Shown here: positions 8,305 to 18,444 of the stretch, piece after piece
Layout: each line of letters opens with the position of its first letter
Position numbering within the stretch: the first letter of the stretch is position 1
Assembly (NCBI GenBank): GCA_026014665.1
Contig: JAOZHX010000022.1
Location: 1 to 64,000, forward strand
DNA length: 64,000 nucleotides
Reading direction: 5' to 3'
From: Candidatus Bathyarchaeota archaeon
GTDB lineage: Archaea; Thermoproteota; Bathyarchaeia; Bathyarchaeales; Bathycorpusculaceae
Made by a program: the position numbers and the translations under genes
The notes under the pieces: generated by a model
Databases searched by the model: none
What the model saw: only the letters and a program-made list of their open reading frames with translations
Told to the model about the DNA's origin: nothing

Positions 8305-11025
8305 TCATGGTCGTTTCTTAAGTGTCATCAAGAGTAAGACTGTGGCGATAGCAATTGCTATGATTATGGCGATTGTTGAAATAGCAAAGTACATTTCTGT
8401 CGGTGGCTGAGCGGTTCCCATGTATGGTGACGGCGTAGGTGCTGCTTCGCCAACGTATGCAAAAGTAGCAGCGGACGAACTGCCGTACGACTTTGATCCT
8501 TTGAAAGACGCAATTATTCTGTATTGCCCAGGCACGTCGGGGGTCGTCCATGAGTAGCCAAAGGTGCCGCTTGTATCAGTTACAGCATCGCCGATGTGGA
8601 TAAAGTTGTTGTTGGGATCAATCGCGTCTATCGATACCGGCACACCAGTAGCGTTTGAAGGCTTCGCTTGCTGCTCGTAGATATATTCCATCCACCCTTC
8701 CTGGCTCTCGTCTGATACAGCTGGGATTCCATTGGTGTAGCCGAATTTAGGACCGCTTGCCAGAGCACCCGGAGAGATATCGTTTACTGTTCCAGTAATC
8801 ACGTAGGTGGACCCCATCGGCATGCCTATCTGTGGTGCCGATACAGTGGTGGCGCTTGGACCCTTACCAATGCAGTATATCAGATTATCATAGTCACTAC
8901 AGTGGACGATGTAGCCGTTTGCAAGACCAGGAGTCCCAATAAAGCTCTTGAAATTTAGGAGTTTCCAGATTTCCGTTCCATCGGTGATATTGATGCAACG
9001 GATGTATGAAGCACGCCAGAGAGGCTTAGATGGCGAGTGCTCAGTAGAGTAAGTGTAGACTTTTCCGTCACAAACAGCCCATATGCTAAGGGGCATGTTC
9101 TCGCCATAATAACCTTCGAATCCGGGGGCGGTTGCGTTGTAAGTCCATAGCAGTTCACCTGTCTTTGCCTTGAAAGCAGCGATTGTTCCTCCGTAGGAGG
9201 AGCATTCGAGAAGTTTGTCATAATACATGTTACTGCTAATGCCGTAAAAGTCCATTTGGCTAAACTGCGGAGTTGGCCCCCACAAAAGGCTCCCGTCTGT
9301 TAAGCTGTAGGCCCACAGCTGGCCTGTTTGTGAACATCTTAACATAAAAACTTGATTGTCATAGCTTACTCCACCTAAATTCCAAGTGTAGTTTTTGCCA
9401 GGCAATGGAACCGTTATGGTCTTGTTCCATTTTAGCGAAGCTGTGTATCCAAGGTTGCTGTTCTGCGTATTGGTTAGATTAGGATAAGTATTATATCCGG
9501 TTGCGTGTTCGTTTATGTCTACAATCCATGCTGAAAATGTATCAGGATCGATGGGACTGCCAATTGAACTGCCGCTTCCTTTGTAGAAGCCAAAAAGTTG
9601 TTTGGGAACACGGTTTTCATCTTGCAACACAGCACTAATACCTGAAGGTGCAGCACCGAAACCGCCTGAAAAAGGCAGACCCGCCTGTATTGTTACGTTC
9701 ATTGAATATGCGGAGTGCACGAGCTCTTGTGCTGTAACGTCTCCTGACGGTCCAACCTTAATCCATGAAGTGTCGTTAACGGCGTCGATTGTTGCTCCGA
9801 AACGCATCTTCCACTGCTGCTGGTTGGTCCCAACGGGTCCAAGTGGAGGGATTGCTTGGCTTGAGTTCCAACATAGAATGTTCCCTGTGGCTTTGTTATA
9901 TGTGTAGATCAGGATGCTTCCATCTTGGTCCATTACGGTAACACCGCTAGGCACGTTTATCAGTGTCAATATCCAGTTTCCAGTGGCTGCATCTAGGAAA
10001 TACCATGTACTACCCTGCACCATTATAAGGTATGAAAGCAATCCGTCGCCGTTAACGGAATGGTAGTGATATATTTGGCCTTGAGTTAGCCCTGGATAAC
10101 TTTGTGAAAGTGCATAACCGCTAGCAACTGTATACGGGTTGTTGAGCCCGTTATCGGTGCCGTTCTTGTACCATATTGTTTGCCCAGTGTACAGGTCCAT
10201 GCAGTAATAGCCATACTTAGCGCTGTCTGAGACAGCAGGCGAATTATAGTAGATTTTTCCGTTCATGATTATCGGCGATCCCCATGGGCTTTCATAGTCT
10301 TCAGCATTCATAGAAATACCCGGCCACTGTGCATCAAGGATGCCGCCACCGCGGCCCGCTGTTAATGGCTGTGTCCATAGTATGTGGGCGCTTTCAGGCG
10401 CTATGCCCCATCTTTGGAAGCCTGCAACCAGCCAGCTGCCTCCCAGCCAGTTGCTTGCAAGCGTTGACCATCCCCTATTCGCGGCATTTATGGGTGTAGT
10501 CCAATAGTCTGTTGGAAGCGGCGGTTCTTGCCACGGCGCTATTGGTTCTTGTTGCACATAAAGGTATGCGGGTTTGCTTGTGGAACCTTCGTAGAAGTCG
10601 CCGATGGCATCGCTGGTTAATACAGCAGGACTAGGCTTGACTGTTTCGCCAGGCCAGCTGAACACAATAGTGTATGTGCCGACTTGATCGGGAGTGTACA
10701 CTTTAAAATCGCTACCGACATCGCTAGAACATTGAAATGGTCCAATGGTTTCATTCTTTCCATCAGGCTTTGTAATATCGATTTTGAATCCATTCCAGCG
10801 TTGTCCGATTCCACCGCCAGCTGTTGGCGAGTATCTATCAACCCAAACAACAATGGTTGTCGATTGCCCAATACCGATGCGGTTAGGTGCGCAACTGACA
10901 TAAGCTGATGTTGGGACTCTCCATGGTGGATCATGCGCAACAGTTAAAGGAATTGCAGTGATAGTGATGGTTATCATGAGAAACAAAGCAAAAAGAAGAG
11001 CGAAGGTATTCTTCACAATTTGCAT
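8305..11025 (-). CDS. Secreted/anchored PQQ-like beta-propeller protein with Ig-like C-terminal region and TM anchor
   Basis: N-terminal signal, repeated G.(L/V)WAY...DG.LLW motifs, C-terminal hydrophobic helix. Confidence 0.8.
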   Translation of the reverse strand: MQIVKNTFALLFALFLMITITITAIPLTVAHDPPWRVPTSAYVSCAPNRIGIGQSTTIVVWVDRYSPTAGGGIGQRWNGFKIDITKPDGKNETIGPFQCSSDVGSDFKVYTPDQVGTYTIVFSWPGETVKPSPAVLTSDAIGDFYEGSTSKPAYLYVQQEPIAPWQEPPLPTDYWTTPINAANRGWSTLASNWLGGSWLVAGFQRWGIAPESAHILWTQPLTAGRGGGILDAQWPGISMNAEDYESPWGSPIIMNGKIYYNSPAVSDSAKYGYYCMDLYTGQTIWYKNGTDNGLNNPYTVASGYALSQSYPGLTQGQIYHYHSVNGDGLLSYLIMVQGSTWYFLDAATGNWILTLINVPSGVTVMDQDGSILIYTYNKATGNILCWNSSQAIPPLGPVGTNQQQWKMRFGATIDAVNDTSWIKVGPSGDVTAQELVHSAYSMNVTIQAGLPFSGGFGAAPSGISAVLQDENRVPKQLFGFYKGSGSSIGSPIDPDTFSAWIVDINEHATGYNTYPNLTNTQNSNLGYTASLKWNKTITVPLPGKNYTWNLGGVSYDNQVFMLRCSQTGQLWAYSLTDGSLLWGPTPQFSQMDFYGISSNMYYDKLLECSSYGGTIAAFKAKTGELLWTYNATAPGFEGYYGENMPLSIWAVCDGKVYTYSTEHSPSKPLWRASYIRCINITDGTEIWKLLNFKSFIGTPGLANGYIVHCSDYDNLIYCIGKGPSATTVSAPQIGMPMGSTYVITGTVNDISPGALASGPKFGYTNGIPAVSDESQEGWMEYIYEQQAKPSNATGVPVSIDAIDPNNNFIHIGDAVTDTSGTFGYSWTTPDVPGQYRIIASFKGSKSYGSSSAATFAYVGEAAPTPSPYMGTAQPPTEMYFAISTIAIIIAIAIATVLLLMTLKKRP

Positions 11026-11566
11026 TTGCTCTTTTCTCCTTTTTTATTACCAGGTGATCCGCGCTAATTATTTGAATCACCTAGCAAATCAATAGTGACA
11101 GGTAAACCTTATTAAGGCTTTCTTTACAGGAGTTTAATCAATATAGGGTTATTTTGCTTGAAGAGCTTACCGCTTTCTGTTTCATGATACAGGTGGGGTT
11201 AAATAACTTGCTATCTTATGAGGCCGTATGATCATCTAATCACGCCGCAAATGGTAACATGCGATTGCTGGCAATGATAAGCTCAATACTAAACGATTGC
11301 TGTTCCAGTAGCGAGATCATCTTGCGATCTGTCTTGTAAGCATATAACAGTGACTGCTTTTTCCTCAGTCGCTTCCTGATAATTCATACCTGAGCTTTTC
11401 TCTCTAACCAACCACGCTCTCTTCCGATTTTGCCAGAAGTGTAACTTATCTACAAGATAGAAGCTTTTCAGGAAAATCCAGCTGAAAGTATTTGTAAGTA
11501 AAATCATAAAGCCTTATACGTTGCCATGAGGAAGATAATAAAAATATCAAAGAAAGAGCTGCAATC

Positions 11567-12199
11567 ATGGAGTTCATAACTGACTTTTACGTGTTCTTAG
11601 GTTCAGTTCTGCTTATTTCTCTATCCGGCGTTCTAATGCCAGGTCCACTTTTCGCTGTGACTCTGACCAAAGCAGCAAAGAGCAAAGCTGCAGGTGCCTT
11701 AATCGCCGTTGGTCATGGCATTGTAGAGTTTCCTTTGATGTTTCTGATTTTCTTTGTCATCCGACAGTTCGAAATCCCAAACGTTGTGGTGGCTACTGTG
11801 GGGTTGATTGGGGGTTTGCTGATGATTTTTATGGGTGTGCAAGCATTCAGAAACAGACATAAACAGGAGAAAGCAACCGTGAATTTTAAGCGTGATTCTG
11901 TTTTGGCAGGGGCTTGGACAACGGGTGCGAACGCTGGGTTTATTTTGTGGTGGTTAACGATCGGGATGGCGCTTATACTTAACGCTCAAATGTTTGGATT
12001 AATCGGGTTCAGTGTGTTTGCAGGGGTGCATTGGCTCTGCGACTTCGTATGGTACGCATTCGTTGGATTGCTGATTTTTGAGTCCCAGCGGTTCTGGTCA
12101 GAACGCACGCGAATGGGGATAACGCTTTTTTGTGTGGCCGTATTTATCGGGTTTGGTGCTTACTTTATGGGGTCAGCGCTATTGGCACTATTGGTATAG
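11567..12199 (+). CDS. LysE-family translocator
   Basis: SGVLMPGPLFAVTLTKAAKS and about 6 TM segments. Confidence 0.85.
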   Translation: MEFITDFYVFLGSVLLISLSGVLMPGPLFAVTLTKAAKSKAAGALIAVGHGIVEFPLMFLIFFVIRQFEIPNVVVATVGLIGGLLMIFMGVQAFRNRHKQEKATVNFKRDSVLAGAWTTGANAGFILWWLTIGMALILNAQMFGLIGFSVFAGVHWLCDFVWYAFVGLLIFESQRFWSERTRMGITLFCVAVFIGFGAYFMGSALLALLV

Positions 12200-12229
12200 T
12201 TAAATATCGGACATGATTAGAATTTATTT

Positions 12230-12781
12230 ATGGAATTTATTGTTAGAAACGCCGTACTGCAGCTAATTAAAGGCGACATCACCGACGTTGAAGCAGATGC
12301 AATCGTGAACGCTGCCAACTCAACGCTTCTTGGCGGAGGCGGAGTGGACGGAGCAATTCATCGCAAAGGCGGGCCAAAAATCCTTGAAGAATGCAAACGC
12401 ATACGTGCAACTGAATGGCCCGACGGCTTGCCAACGGGAAACGCCGTTATCACTTCTGGCGGGAACCTCAAAGCCAAATACGTAATCCACACGGTTGGTC
12501 CTGTTTGGATGGGCGGATTCCATGTCGAAGCAGAACTCTTAAAACGCGCATACAAGAACTCGCTCAAGCTTGCGGTTTCCAAAGGATTAAGAACAATTGC
12601 TTTCCCATCAATCAGCACTGGGGCATACCGTTACCCCGTTGAAGAAGCTAGTCGCATAGCCATCGGTGTAGTAAAGGATTTTTTGGAAAACACAGACAAA
12701 CTTGAGAAAGTGACGTTTGTGTTGTTTTCTAACCGCGATTTTAACGTTTATTTGCAAGCTGTAGAAGACCTTCTAAAGTAA
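12230..12781 (+). CDS. Macro domain protein (O-acetyl-ADP-ribose deacetylase type)
   Basis: GDITDVEADAIVNAANSTLLGGGGVDGAIHRKGG...SISTGAYRYPVEEA. Confidence 0.95.
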   Translation: MEFIVRNAVLQLIKGDITDVEADAIVNAANSTLLGGGGVDGAIHRKGGPKILEECKRIRATEWPDGLPTGNAVITSGGNLKAKYVIHTVGPVWMGGFHVEAELLKRAYKNSLKLAVSKGLRTIAFPSISTGAYRYPVEEASRIAIGVVKDFLENTDKLEKVTFVLFSNRDFNVYLQAVEDLLK

Positions 12782-12996
12782 GAATGTACGTCACCAAAGC
12801 AGCATCCGAAACTAACGTCAAACAAAAATTCTAAAACAAAGAGAAGAAAAAATCAAGTAACTAAGAATTTTACCTTCGCCGGATTATAGGCGATAGGTTA
12901 TGCAGGACATGTTAGAATCTTAGCCTAGTTTTGTTTTGGCTTGTAAAATCACATAATAATAATCAATAATCATTAGATTGAGGGTAAAAAGAATAA

Positions 12997-13179
12997 TTAG
13001 GATTTGTTTGCGGCGCTTATAACTGTCAATTCTTCATGGCGCAAATCAGATGCTGCATTGTATGTTTGCTGCTTTTTTCGTAGACATTCGTGCATGTGCT
13101 TCCAGAGCATGTAGCGGGTTCTCCAAGGAGGGGCATCGCAGAACGGGCAAGTGAACAGTGGTTGCGTCATATTTTTCAC
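12997..13179 (-). CDS. Small C2H2-like zinc finger protein
   Basis: FTCPFCDAPPWRTRYMLWKHMHECLRKK. Confidence 0.55.
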   Translation of the reverse strand: MKNMTQPLFTCPFCDAPPWRTRYMLWKHMHECLRKKQQTYNAASDLRHEELTVISAANKS

Positions 13180-13219
13180 CTTGCCTATTCTACGTGAGTT
13201 ATGAATCTTATAATCGTAT

Positions 13220-13549
13220 GTGACTGCGTCAAACCTACAACAAGAAGCATTAAGCTACTTCTTTCTTTCTTGTATTGGAAGTGATTTTTTGTCAAGATAT
13301 CTAATAAATTCAGCAATTTTGCGTTCAGGGAAAGATCCTCGTGCATGCGCGGAAGGAGCCGCCAAAATGTTTGCGACAGGAAAGTTCAAAGACATCGAAG
13401 CAAAATCGTGCTATTGCTGTGGGTCAGAGGGAAGGGTTGCCTTTATCGTTGAAGCGCCTAGCCAAGATGCTGTGCTAGAAGCTTTTGAGCAACTAAACAT
13501 TCCCATCGCTTCGATCATGGAAGCAGAGGAAATCCCAATAAAGCCTTAG
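13220..13549 (+). CDS. Hypothetical protein (possible C-terminal DUF-type regulatory fold)
   Basis: Single ORF with good codon texture; CYCCGSEGRVAFIVEAPSQDAVLEAFEQLNIPI. Confidence 0.55.
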   Translation: MTASNLQQEALSYFFLSCIGSDFLSRYLINSAILRSGKDPRACAEGAAKMFATGKFKDIEAKSCYCCGSEGRVAFIVEAPSQDAVLEAFEQLNIPIASIMEAEEIPIKP

Positions 13550-13655
13550 CTTCATTTAAAGAAGTAAATGTTTCCGCGTTTTCTATATTCCCCTTTCATT
13601 AGTAATATGTCGATTTTGGAAATATATCGCAAAGGAAAACAACCAATATATTAAT

Positions 13656-14078
13656 ATGCAATACACAAATGTCTTTAAGCACAACACAACGACAGAAGTG
13701 AAAAAACCTTTGAGTCAACCCTTAACTATCTTGGAAATTCAGTGCCTGCCGCTTGGCTTTAACCTGTCATCGAATGTGAACGTCAGGGTAGCCTTGGCGA
13801 ATGCTGTGGATGAGACATTCTGTGAGTTAGGTCATGATGTGCAGTCTGCTTTCTATGCTATTTTGAGGGAAAGGTTTGGGCTAAGTAAAGAGGATGCGGT
13901 TAACCGGCCTGAAGCTTTTGCAGGGGCGCTTGAAGCGGTTTTTGGGCAAGCTGCCAAACTTGTGGAGGTGCAAATACTGTCGAGGTTTCATGAAAAGTTC
14001 AAGGGTGAGCCTTATAAGTGTGAAAAAAAGGATTTATTCTTTAGCGACCACGTATCAAGATGGCTAAATAATTGTTAG
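13656..14078 (+). CDS. Hypothetical protein
   Basis: 140-aa ORF, 3' end overlaps a convergent Lrp-like CDS. Confidence 0.6.
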   Translation: MQYTNVFKHNTTTEVKKPLSQPLTILEIQCLPLGFNLSSNVNVRVALANAVDETFCELGHDVQSAFYAILRERFGLSKEDAVNRPEAFAGALEAVFGQAAKLVEVQILSRFHEKFKGEPYKCEKKDLFFSDHVSRWLNNC

Positions 14079-14378
14079 CGTTAATGTCGATTTGACGCTG
14101 CTTAAATTTTTAATACGTTTAAGCACGTTTTCTCGTAGGTGATCCAGAGAGTCACCGCTGATTTTAGCTACTAAATCATACGCGCCTCTGGCGAGATAAA
14201 CCTCGGTAACATCTTCTATTTTACGCAAATCTTCTAGAGCAACGTGACATGAATCGGGCTCAGCCGTTATGAAAACAAACGCGTTGCGCTTAATTTTTTG
14301 GTAAGGTTCAACAGTAAGAGTTGTGCCAATTTCGCTTAGTTCAGCGAAAACAGTTTCCAAACAATCCACCTCATTCAT
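14064..14378 (-). CDS. Lrp/AsnC ligand-binding (RAM) domain protein
   Basis: AFVFITAEPDSCHVALEDLRKIEDVTEVYLARGAYDLVAKISGDSLDHLRENVLKRIKNLSSVKSTLTLTI. Confidence 0.85.
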   Translation of the reverse strand: MNEVDCLETVFAELSEIGTTLTVEPYQKIKRNAFVFITAEPDSCHVALEDLRKIEDVTEVYLARGAYDLVAKISGDSLDHLRENVLKRIKNLSSVKSTLTLTII

Positions 14379-14467
14379 ACTTAAATCTTCCCTGAAAAGT
14401 TATTAAAGCTAAGTTGCTGTCTACGCACAACAACAAACCATTATAGCTTTCCATAACATTTTCTTTA

Positions 14468-14640
14468 AGTGCAGCTGGGAGAAGCTGGGGCTTGGCGAAA
14501 AACCGGCTTTTATCCACAGAAAGCACACGTAAGCGGATTACCGTTCACATTTTAGGTGCTGCTGCCAAGGGAGGAAGTGGAGGAATGGAGCTTAACATGT
14601 GCTTTCTTTGAAGCCAAGCCCATCCTTACAACTTAGGATT
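14468..14640. ncRNA. Candidate structured RNA (strand uncertain; + suggested by T-run after a 3' hairpin)
   Basis: Nested perfect helices GGGCTTGGC(14488-14496)/GCCAAGCCC(14613-14621) and AGAAAGCACA(14518-14527)/TGTGCTTTCT(14598-14607), then ATCCTtacaacttAGGAT-TTTT. Confidence 0.45.
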
Positions 14641-14641
14641 T

Positions 14642-15187
14642 TTATCCGTTTGTGGTTTTTATCTCTATTAGGGAGAACACGTCGTATTTGTTGCCTAAGG
14701 CTTTTCTGCCTTCCAAGTAGCCAAGTTCTATGAGAAAGCCAATGCCTGCGATTTTGCCGCCAAGCTTTTCCACCAAATCAATGTTGGCTTTTACGGTTCC
14801 GCCGGTGGCAAGCAAATCGTCGATAAGCAACACATTCTGTCCTTTTTCTATGGCGTCCTGATGAATTTCGATGGTGTCGCATTCATATTCTTTCTTGTAA
14901 GTTAAGTCCACGCATCGGTACGGTAATTTGCCTTTTTTGCGTACAGGCACAAACCCGACACCTAACTCATACGCTAATGCGGCGCCGATGATGAAGCCAC
15001 GTGCTTCGTTTGAGACCACAACATCGATGGCTTTGCCTCTGTAGTGGTCAGCTAATTGTTTGATGGTTTCGTGGAAGCAGACTTTGTCTTTTAGGAGGGG
15101 TGTTATGTCCCAAAAGACTACGCCTTTGAATTCAGGGATTCTGCGTATCTTACTTTTGAGTTCAATTTTTTTATCTGTTTTATTCAT
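14642..15187 (-). CDS. apt: Adenine phosphoribosyltransferase-like protein
   Basis: FKGVVFWDITPLLKD, SNEARGFIIGAALAYELGVGFVPVRKKGKLP, VLLIDDLLATGGTVKA. Confidence 0.93.
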   Translation of the reverse strand: MNKTDKKIELKSKIRRIPEFKGVVFWDITPLLKDKVCFHETIKQLADHYRGKAIDVVVSNEARGFIIGAALAYELGVGFVPVRKKGKLPYRCVDLTYKKEYECDTIEIHQDAIEKGQNVLLIDDLLATGGTVKANIDLVEKLGGKIAGIGFLIELGYLEGRKALGNKYDVFSLIEIKTTNG

Positions 15188-15199
15188 TTTTTTTCTCCT

Positions 15200-15991
15200 C
15201 TATACGAAGGCTCCTTTGAGAGCTTGGTTGCATGCACAGTTGCATTCGGTTGGGGTTTTGGATATGGTTTCGGCGATTATACGCTTAACTTTTTCTATGT
15301 TGGTTCGCATGGTAGTAAGAATGTCATCTACGCATACTACATGGTCTTTCCAAACATCGTAGTCGGTGACTGTTGAGATTGAGGCGTAGCAGATTTCCGC
15401 TTCTCGTGCCAGCACACATTCGGGGACCAAGGTCATGCCAACTACGTCTGCTCCCCATTGTCGATACATGCGTGATTCGGCTTTGCTTGAGAAACGTGGT
15501 CCCTCAATGCAAACGTATGTTCCTGTTTCATGCATTTTGATTTTCATCTCTTTAGAGATGCTTATGATGGTTTTGCGAAGTTCAGGGCACATAGGTTCCG
15601 CAACAGATACGTGGCAGACTTTACCTTCTGTTGCAGTGTAGAAGGATTGTTCACGTCTTGTTGTGCGATCTATGAATTGGTCAACAAAGACGATGTCGCC
15701 TGGCTGATATTCTTCTCGTAGGGAACCAACCGTTGAAGGAGCTAAGATTCTTTTTACTCCGAGTTGTTTGAGTGCCGAGATGTTGGCTCGAACGTTTATG
15801 TCTGTGGGTCGTATGGTGTGTTTTTTGCCGTGCCTTGGCAAAAAGGCTACGCATTTCCCGCTTAATTCGCCTATTGTTATTGCATCAGAGGGTTTCCCAT
15901 AGGGTGTTTCAAGGGTAATTTCTTGGACGTTTTTAAGAAGTTGAGGGTCGTAGAGACCTGTTCCGCCGATAACTCCAAATTCAGCTTGCAT
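15200..15991 (-). CDS. mtnP: S-methyl-5'-thioadenosine phosphorylase
   Basis: IGGTGLYDP, GKKHTIRPTDINVRANISALKQLGVKRI, MHETGTYVCIEGPRFSSKAES, GMTLVPECVLAREAE. Confidence 0.93.
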   Translation of the reverse strand: MQAEFGVIGGTGLYDPQLLKNVQEITLETPYGKPSDAITIGELSGKCVAFLPRHGKKHTIRPTDINVRANISALKQLGVKRILAPSTVGSLREEYQPGDIVFVDQFIDRTTRREQSFYTATEGKVCHVSVAEPMCPELRKTIISISKEMKIKMHETGTYVCIEGPRFSSKAESRMYRQWGADVVGMTLVPECVLAREAEICYASISTVTDYDVWKDHVVCVDDILTTMRTNIEKVKRIIAETISKTPTECNCACNQALKGAFV

Positions 15992-16140
15992 AAACCTAAT
16001 TCAAGCGCTGAACTTATAAAAATAGCGTCGATTACAGATTAAAGCTATGACTTTCTTCTAACCCCCTCATATGATAGATGATCAAAAATTTTTTGCTCGT
16101 CCGGCAGTTTTTGATGTTTGGTCTAACTTGCGCTAATTTT

Positions 16141-16331
16141 TTATTTTATGTGGGTGTGGCGGTTTTTAGTGTACCACAAGATGGTTTGTTGGGGCGGTTG
16201 CTTTTTGGTGTTGCAGTGTGGTCTGGCGTCTGTTTGCGTGTGGGATATGCGTTTTCATCCACATGTGGTGCATGGGTCTATGTTGAAGAGGTCATGGTGT
16301 GGGTGTGGCAGCATGTTGGGGCTTCTTAATT
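16141..16331 (+). repeat. Dispersed intergenic repeat, copy B
   Basis: ttttatgtgggtgtggcggttttt...atggtttgttggggcg(g)ttgctttttgg...catggtgtgggtgtggcagcatgttggggct; matches the reverse complement of 45.84-46.02 kb. Confidence 0.8.
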
Positions 16332-16379
16332 TTCTACAGGCAACAGCTAAGATGGTAGGATACCGATATATGGGTTGGT

Positions 16380-17594
16380 TTAGGCCTTTCCTATGGTTAC
16401 TGAAACTGTTTGTGTTTGTCCGTTTCGCACAACGGTGAAGTTGATAGTTTGTCCTGGTAATGTGTGCTGTTCAAGATAAGATAGGAGATCGTCGGTGTTT
16501 GTTATTCGTTGGTTGTTGATGGCAATTATGATGTCGCCGCCGAGAGTAACGCTGGATCCCAAGATGGTTGCTTGAGTGTTGCCGCCTTTAAGCCCATTGT
16601 TTACAGAAACGCTCTCCACAAGCCAGCCGTAGGTGACGCTGGTTCCCATGGCTTGAGCGATTTGGTAGTTCATGTCTGTTCCAACAGCGTTTATTGAGGG
16701 GTGGTTTGGGTATGAACCTGTGGTTACGAGGGAGGGCAGTTCTCGGATTATAGTGTTTGAGGGTATGGCAAACCCTAACCCTTGAGAGTTGCTGATGCCC
16801 GCTGTGGTTATGCCTATGACGTTGCCGCTGTAAGTTAAGAGTGGACCGCCCGAGTTGCCAGGGTTAATTGCTGTGCTAGTTTGGATGATGTCGGCGATGG
16901 TTTGGCCGTTTTGGCTTGTTGCAGAGTCCTCTGTGATTGTTCTTCCCAATGCACTAATGACACCTGTTGTTAGCGTTCCCGACAAGCCGTATGGTGAGCC
17001 AACTGCAACCACGGGGTCGCCTACCTGCAGAGCGTCGGAGTTGGCAAGTGTTAGCGGCGTTACTCCAGTGGGCATGGGCGAAATTGAAAGAACAGCAAGG
17101 TCAGCTTGGGGGTCCGAGCCCAGCACTTTTGCAGGGTAGGCATCACCGTTTGAGAAGGTAACCGTTATGTTGATTGCATTAACAATCACATGGTTGTTAG
17201 TTACGATGACTATTTGGTTGTTTACCTTAGTTAAGAAGCCTGAGCCTTGCTGCAGACTGTAACCCGCAAGGTTTCCAAAGAAGCCGTATTGTGGTTCGAG
17301 GTCTTGGATAACCACGACTGAAGGTTTAACCTGGCTGTAGAGACTTGAAAGAGAAACGTTGTCGTTGAGTATGAATGTTTGTTGGGAAGTGCTGCTTGGC
17401 GCTTGCGTTAACCCAACTTGGGTTTGCAGGTTGGTGAGTTTTTGGTTGAAATCAGCGTAGGTTATTGCATAGCCCATTGCTGTGCCTATGACTAACCCAA
17501 CAAGCAGAAGAGCCACCATCATGATAGCTGAGAAGCGTTTGTTTTTTCGGGTTGGCGGTGGTAAAGATGGAACTGGAAAAGATGATGATTCCAT
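16380..17594 (-). CDS. S1C-family HtrA/Deg-like serine protease with PDZ domain
   Basis: H-D-S triad context (VTNNHVIVNA, DPQADLAVL, NPGNSGGPLL) plus PDZ-like C-terminus. Confidence 0.93.
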   Translation of the reverse strand: MESSSFPVPSLPPPTRKNKRFSAIMMVALLLVGLVIGTAMGYAITYADFNQKLTNLQTQVGLTQAPSSTSQQTFILNDNVSLSSLYSQVKPSVVVIQDLEPQYGFFGNLAGYSLQQGSGFLTKVNNQIVIVTNNHVIVNAINITVTFSNGDAYPAKVLGSDPQADLAVLSISPMPTGVTPLTLANSDALQVGDPVVAVGSPYGLSGTLTTGVISALGRTITEDSATSQNGQTIADIIQTSTAINPGNSGGPLLTYSGNVIGITTAGISNSQGLGFAIPSNTIIRELPSLVTTGSYPNHPSINAVGTDMNYQIAQAMGTSVTYGWLVESVSVNNGLKGGNTQATILGSSVTLGGDIIIAINNQRITNTDDLLSYLEQHTLPGQTINFTVVRNGQTQTVSVTIGKA

Positions 17595-17634
17595 AAGAAA
17601 CCCCTCAAAAAAATGATTGTTGCCTATTGTTGCC

Positions 17635-18444
17635 TCAGCTTGAGAATGGCTCCTCGATTGCGTTTATTGGTTTTTTGCAGATGGGGCAGATGTCATCGGT
17701 TGATTTAATGTTGGCTCCGCAGTTAGGGCACTTGTTGTTCTTTTTTGCTAGGTGCAGTCCCTCTTTTTCCTTTATGATTTTTCCATCCTTAAGTAGTAAT
17801 ATTCGTTCCGTGTGGTTTGCTGCTTGACTGTCGTGGGTAACCATGATTATGGTTGTACCTTGTGTCAGGTTTAGTTTTGCCAGCAGTTTAATGATTTCTT
17901 GCTTGTTTTCGCTGTCAAGGTTGCCAGTGGGTTCGTCGGCTAAAATGAAAGCGGGATTGTTTGCTAAAGCTCTGGCGATGGCTACGCGTTGTTGTTCGCC
18001 AGCGCTTAGGCGTTGGGGGCGATGTTCTTCTCGTCCTGAGAGACCGACCATTGCTAAGAGTTCTTTTGCTCGTTTTTTGCGTTCGCTTTTTGATTTAATT
18101 TTCCCTTCCATGGGTAATTCGACGTTTTCCCGAGCGTTCAGGTAAGGCAACAAGTTGAAAGTTTGGAACACAAACCCCATTTTGTCGCGTCGTATTTTGT
18201 AGAGTTGGTTTTCAGGCATCTTAGCAACGTCGATGCCGTCGAGGAGCACTTGCCCATCTGTGGGTTTATCGATGCAGCCTATGACGTTGAGGAGGGTGGT
18301 TTTGCCTGAGCCCGAAGGTCCCATGATTGCTATGAATTCCCCTTGGTTTACATGCATGCTCAGGTTGCTGAGTGCTTGGACAGGGCGCTTGCCCAACATG
18401 TAGGTTTTATTGAGGTTTTCTATTTGCAAGACAACATTACTCAT
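17635..18444 (-). CDS. ABC transporter ATP-binding protein with C-terminal zinc ribbon
   Basis: [42 protein letters not shown]; tail CPNCGANIKSTDDICPICKK. Confidence 0.95.
   Translation of the reverse strand: MSNVVLQIENLNKTYMLGKRPVQALSNLSMHVNQGEFIAIMGPSGSGKTTLLNVIGCIDKPTDGQVLLDGIDVAKMPENQLYKIRRDKMGFVFQTFNLLPYLNARENVELPMEGKIKSKSERKKRAKELLAMVGLSGREEHRPQRLSAGEQQRVAIARALANNPAFILADEPTGNLDSENKQEIIKLLAKLNLTQGTTIIMVTHDSQAANHTERILLLKDGKIIKEKEGLHLAKKNNKCPNCGANIKSTDDICPICKKPINAIEEPFSS

Noticed and set aside
14488-14621. H/ACA guide RNA or RNase P RNA identity for the 14.5 kb structure
   Set aside because: The internal loop is very asymmetric (21 vs 5 nt), no ACA sits at the expected distance, and no RNase P core motifs were recognised.
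16078-16438. ORFs 16078-16329 and 16148-16438 as ordinary genes
   Set aside because: They lie in the dispersed repeat; copy A carries an in-frame stop, so coding status is unproven and they are listed as repeat only.
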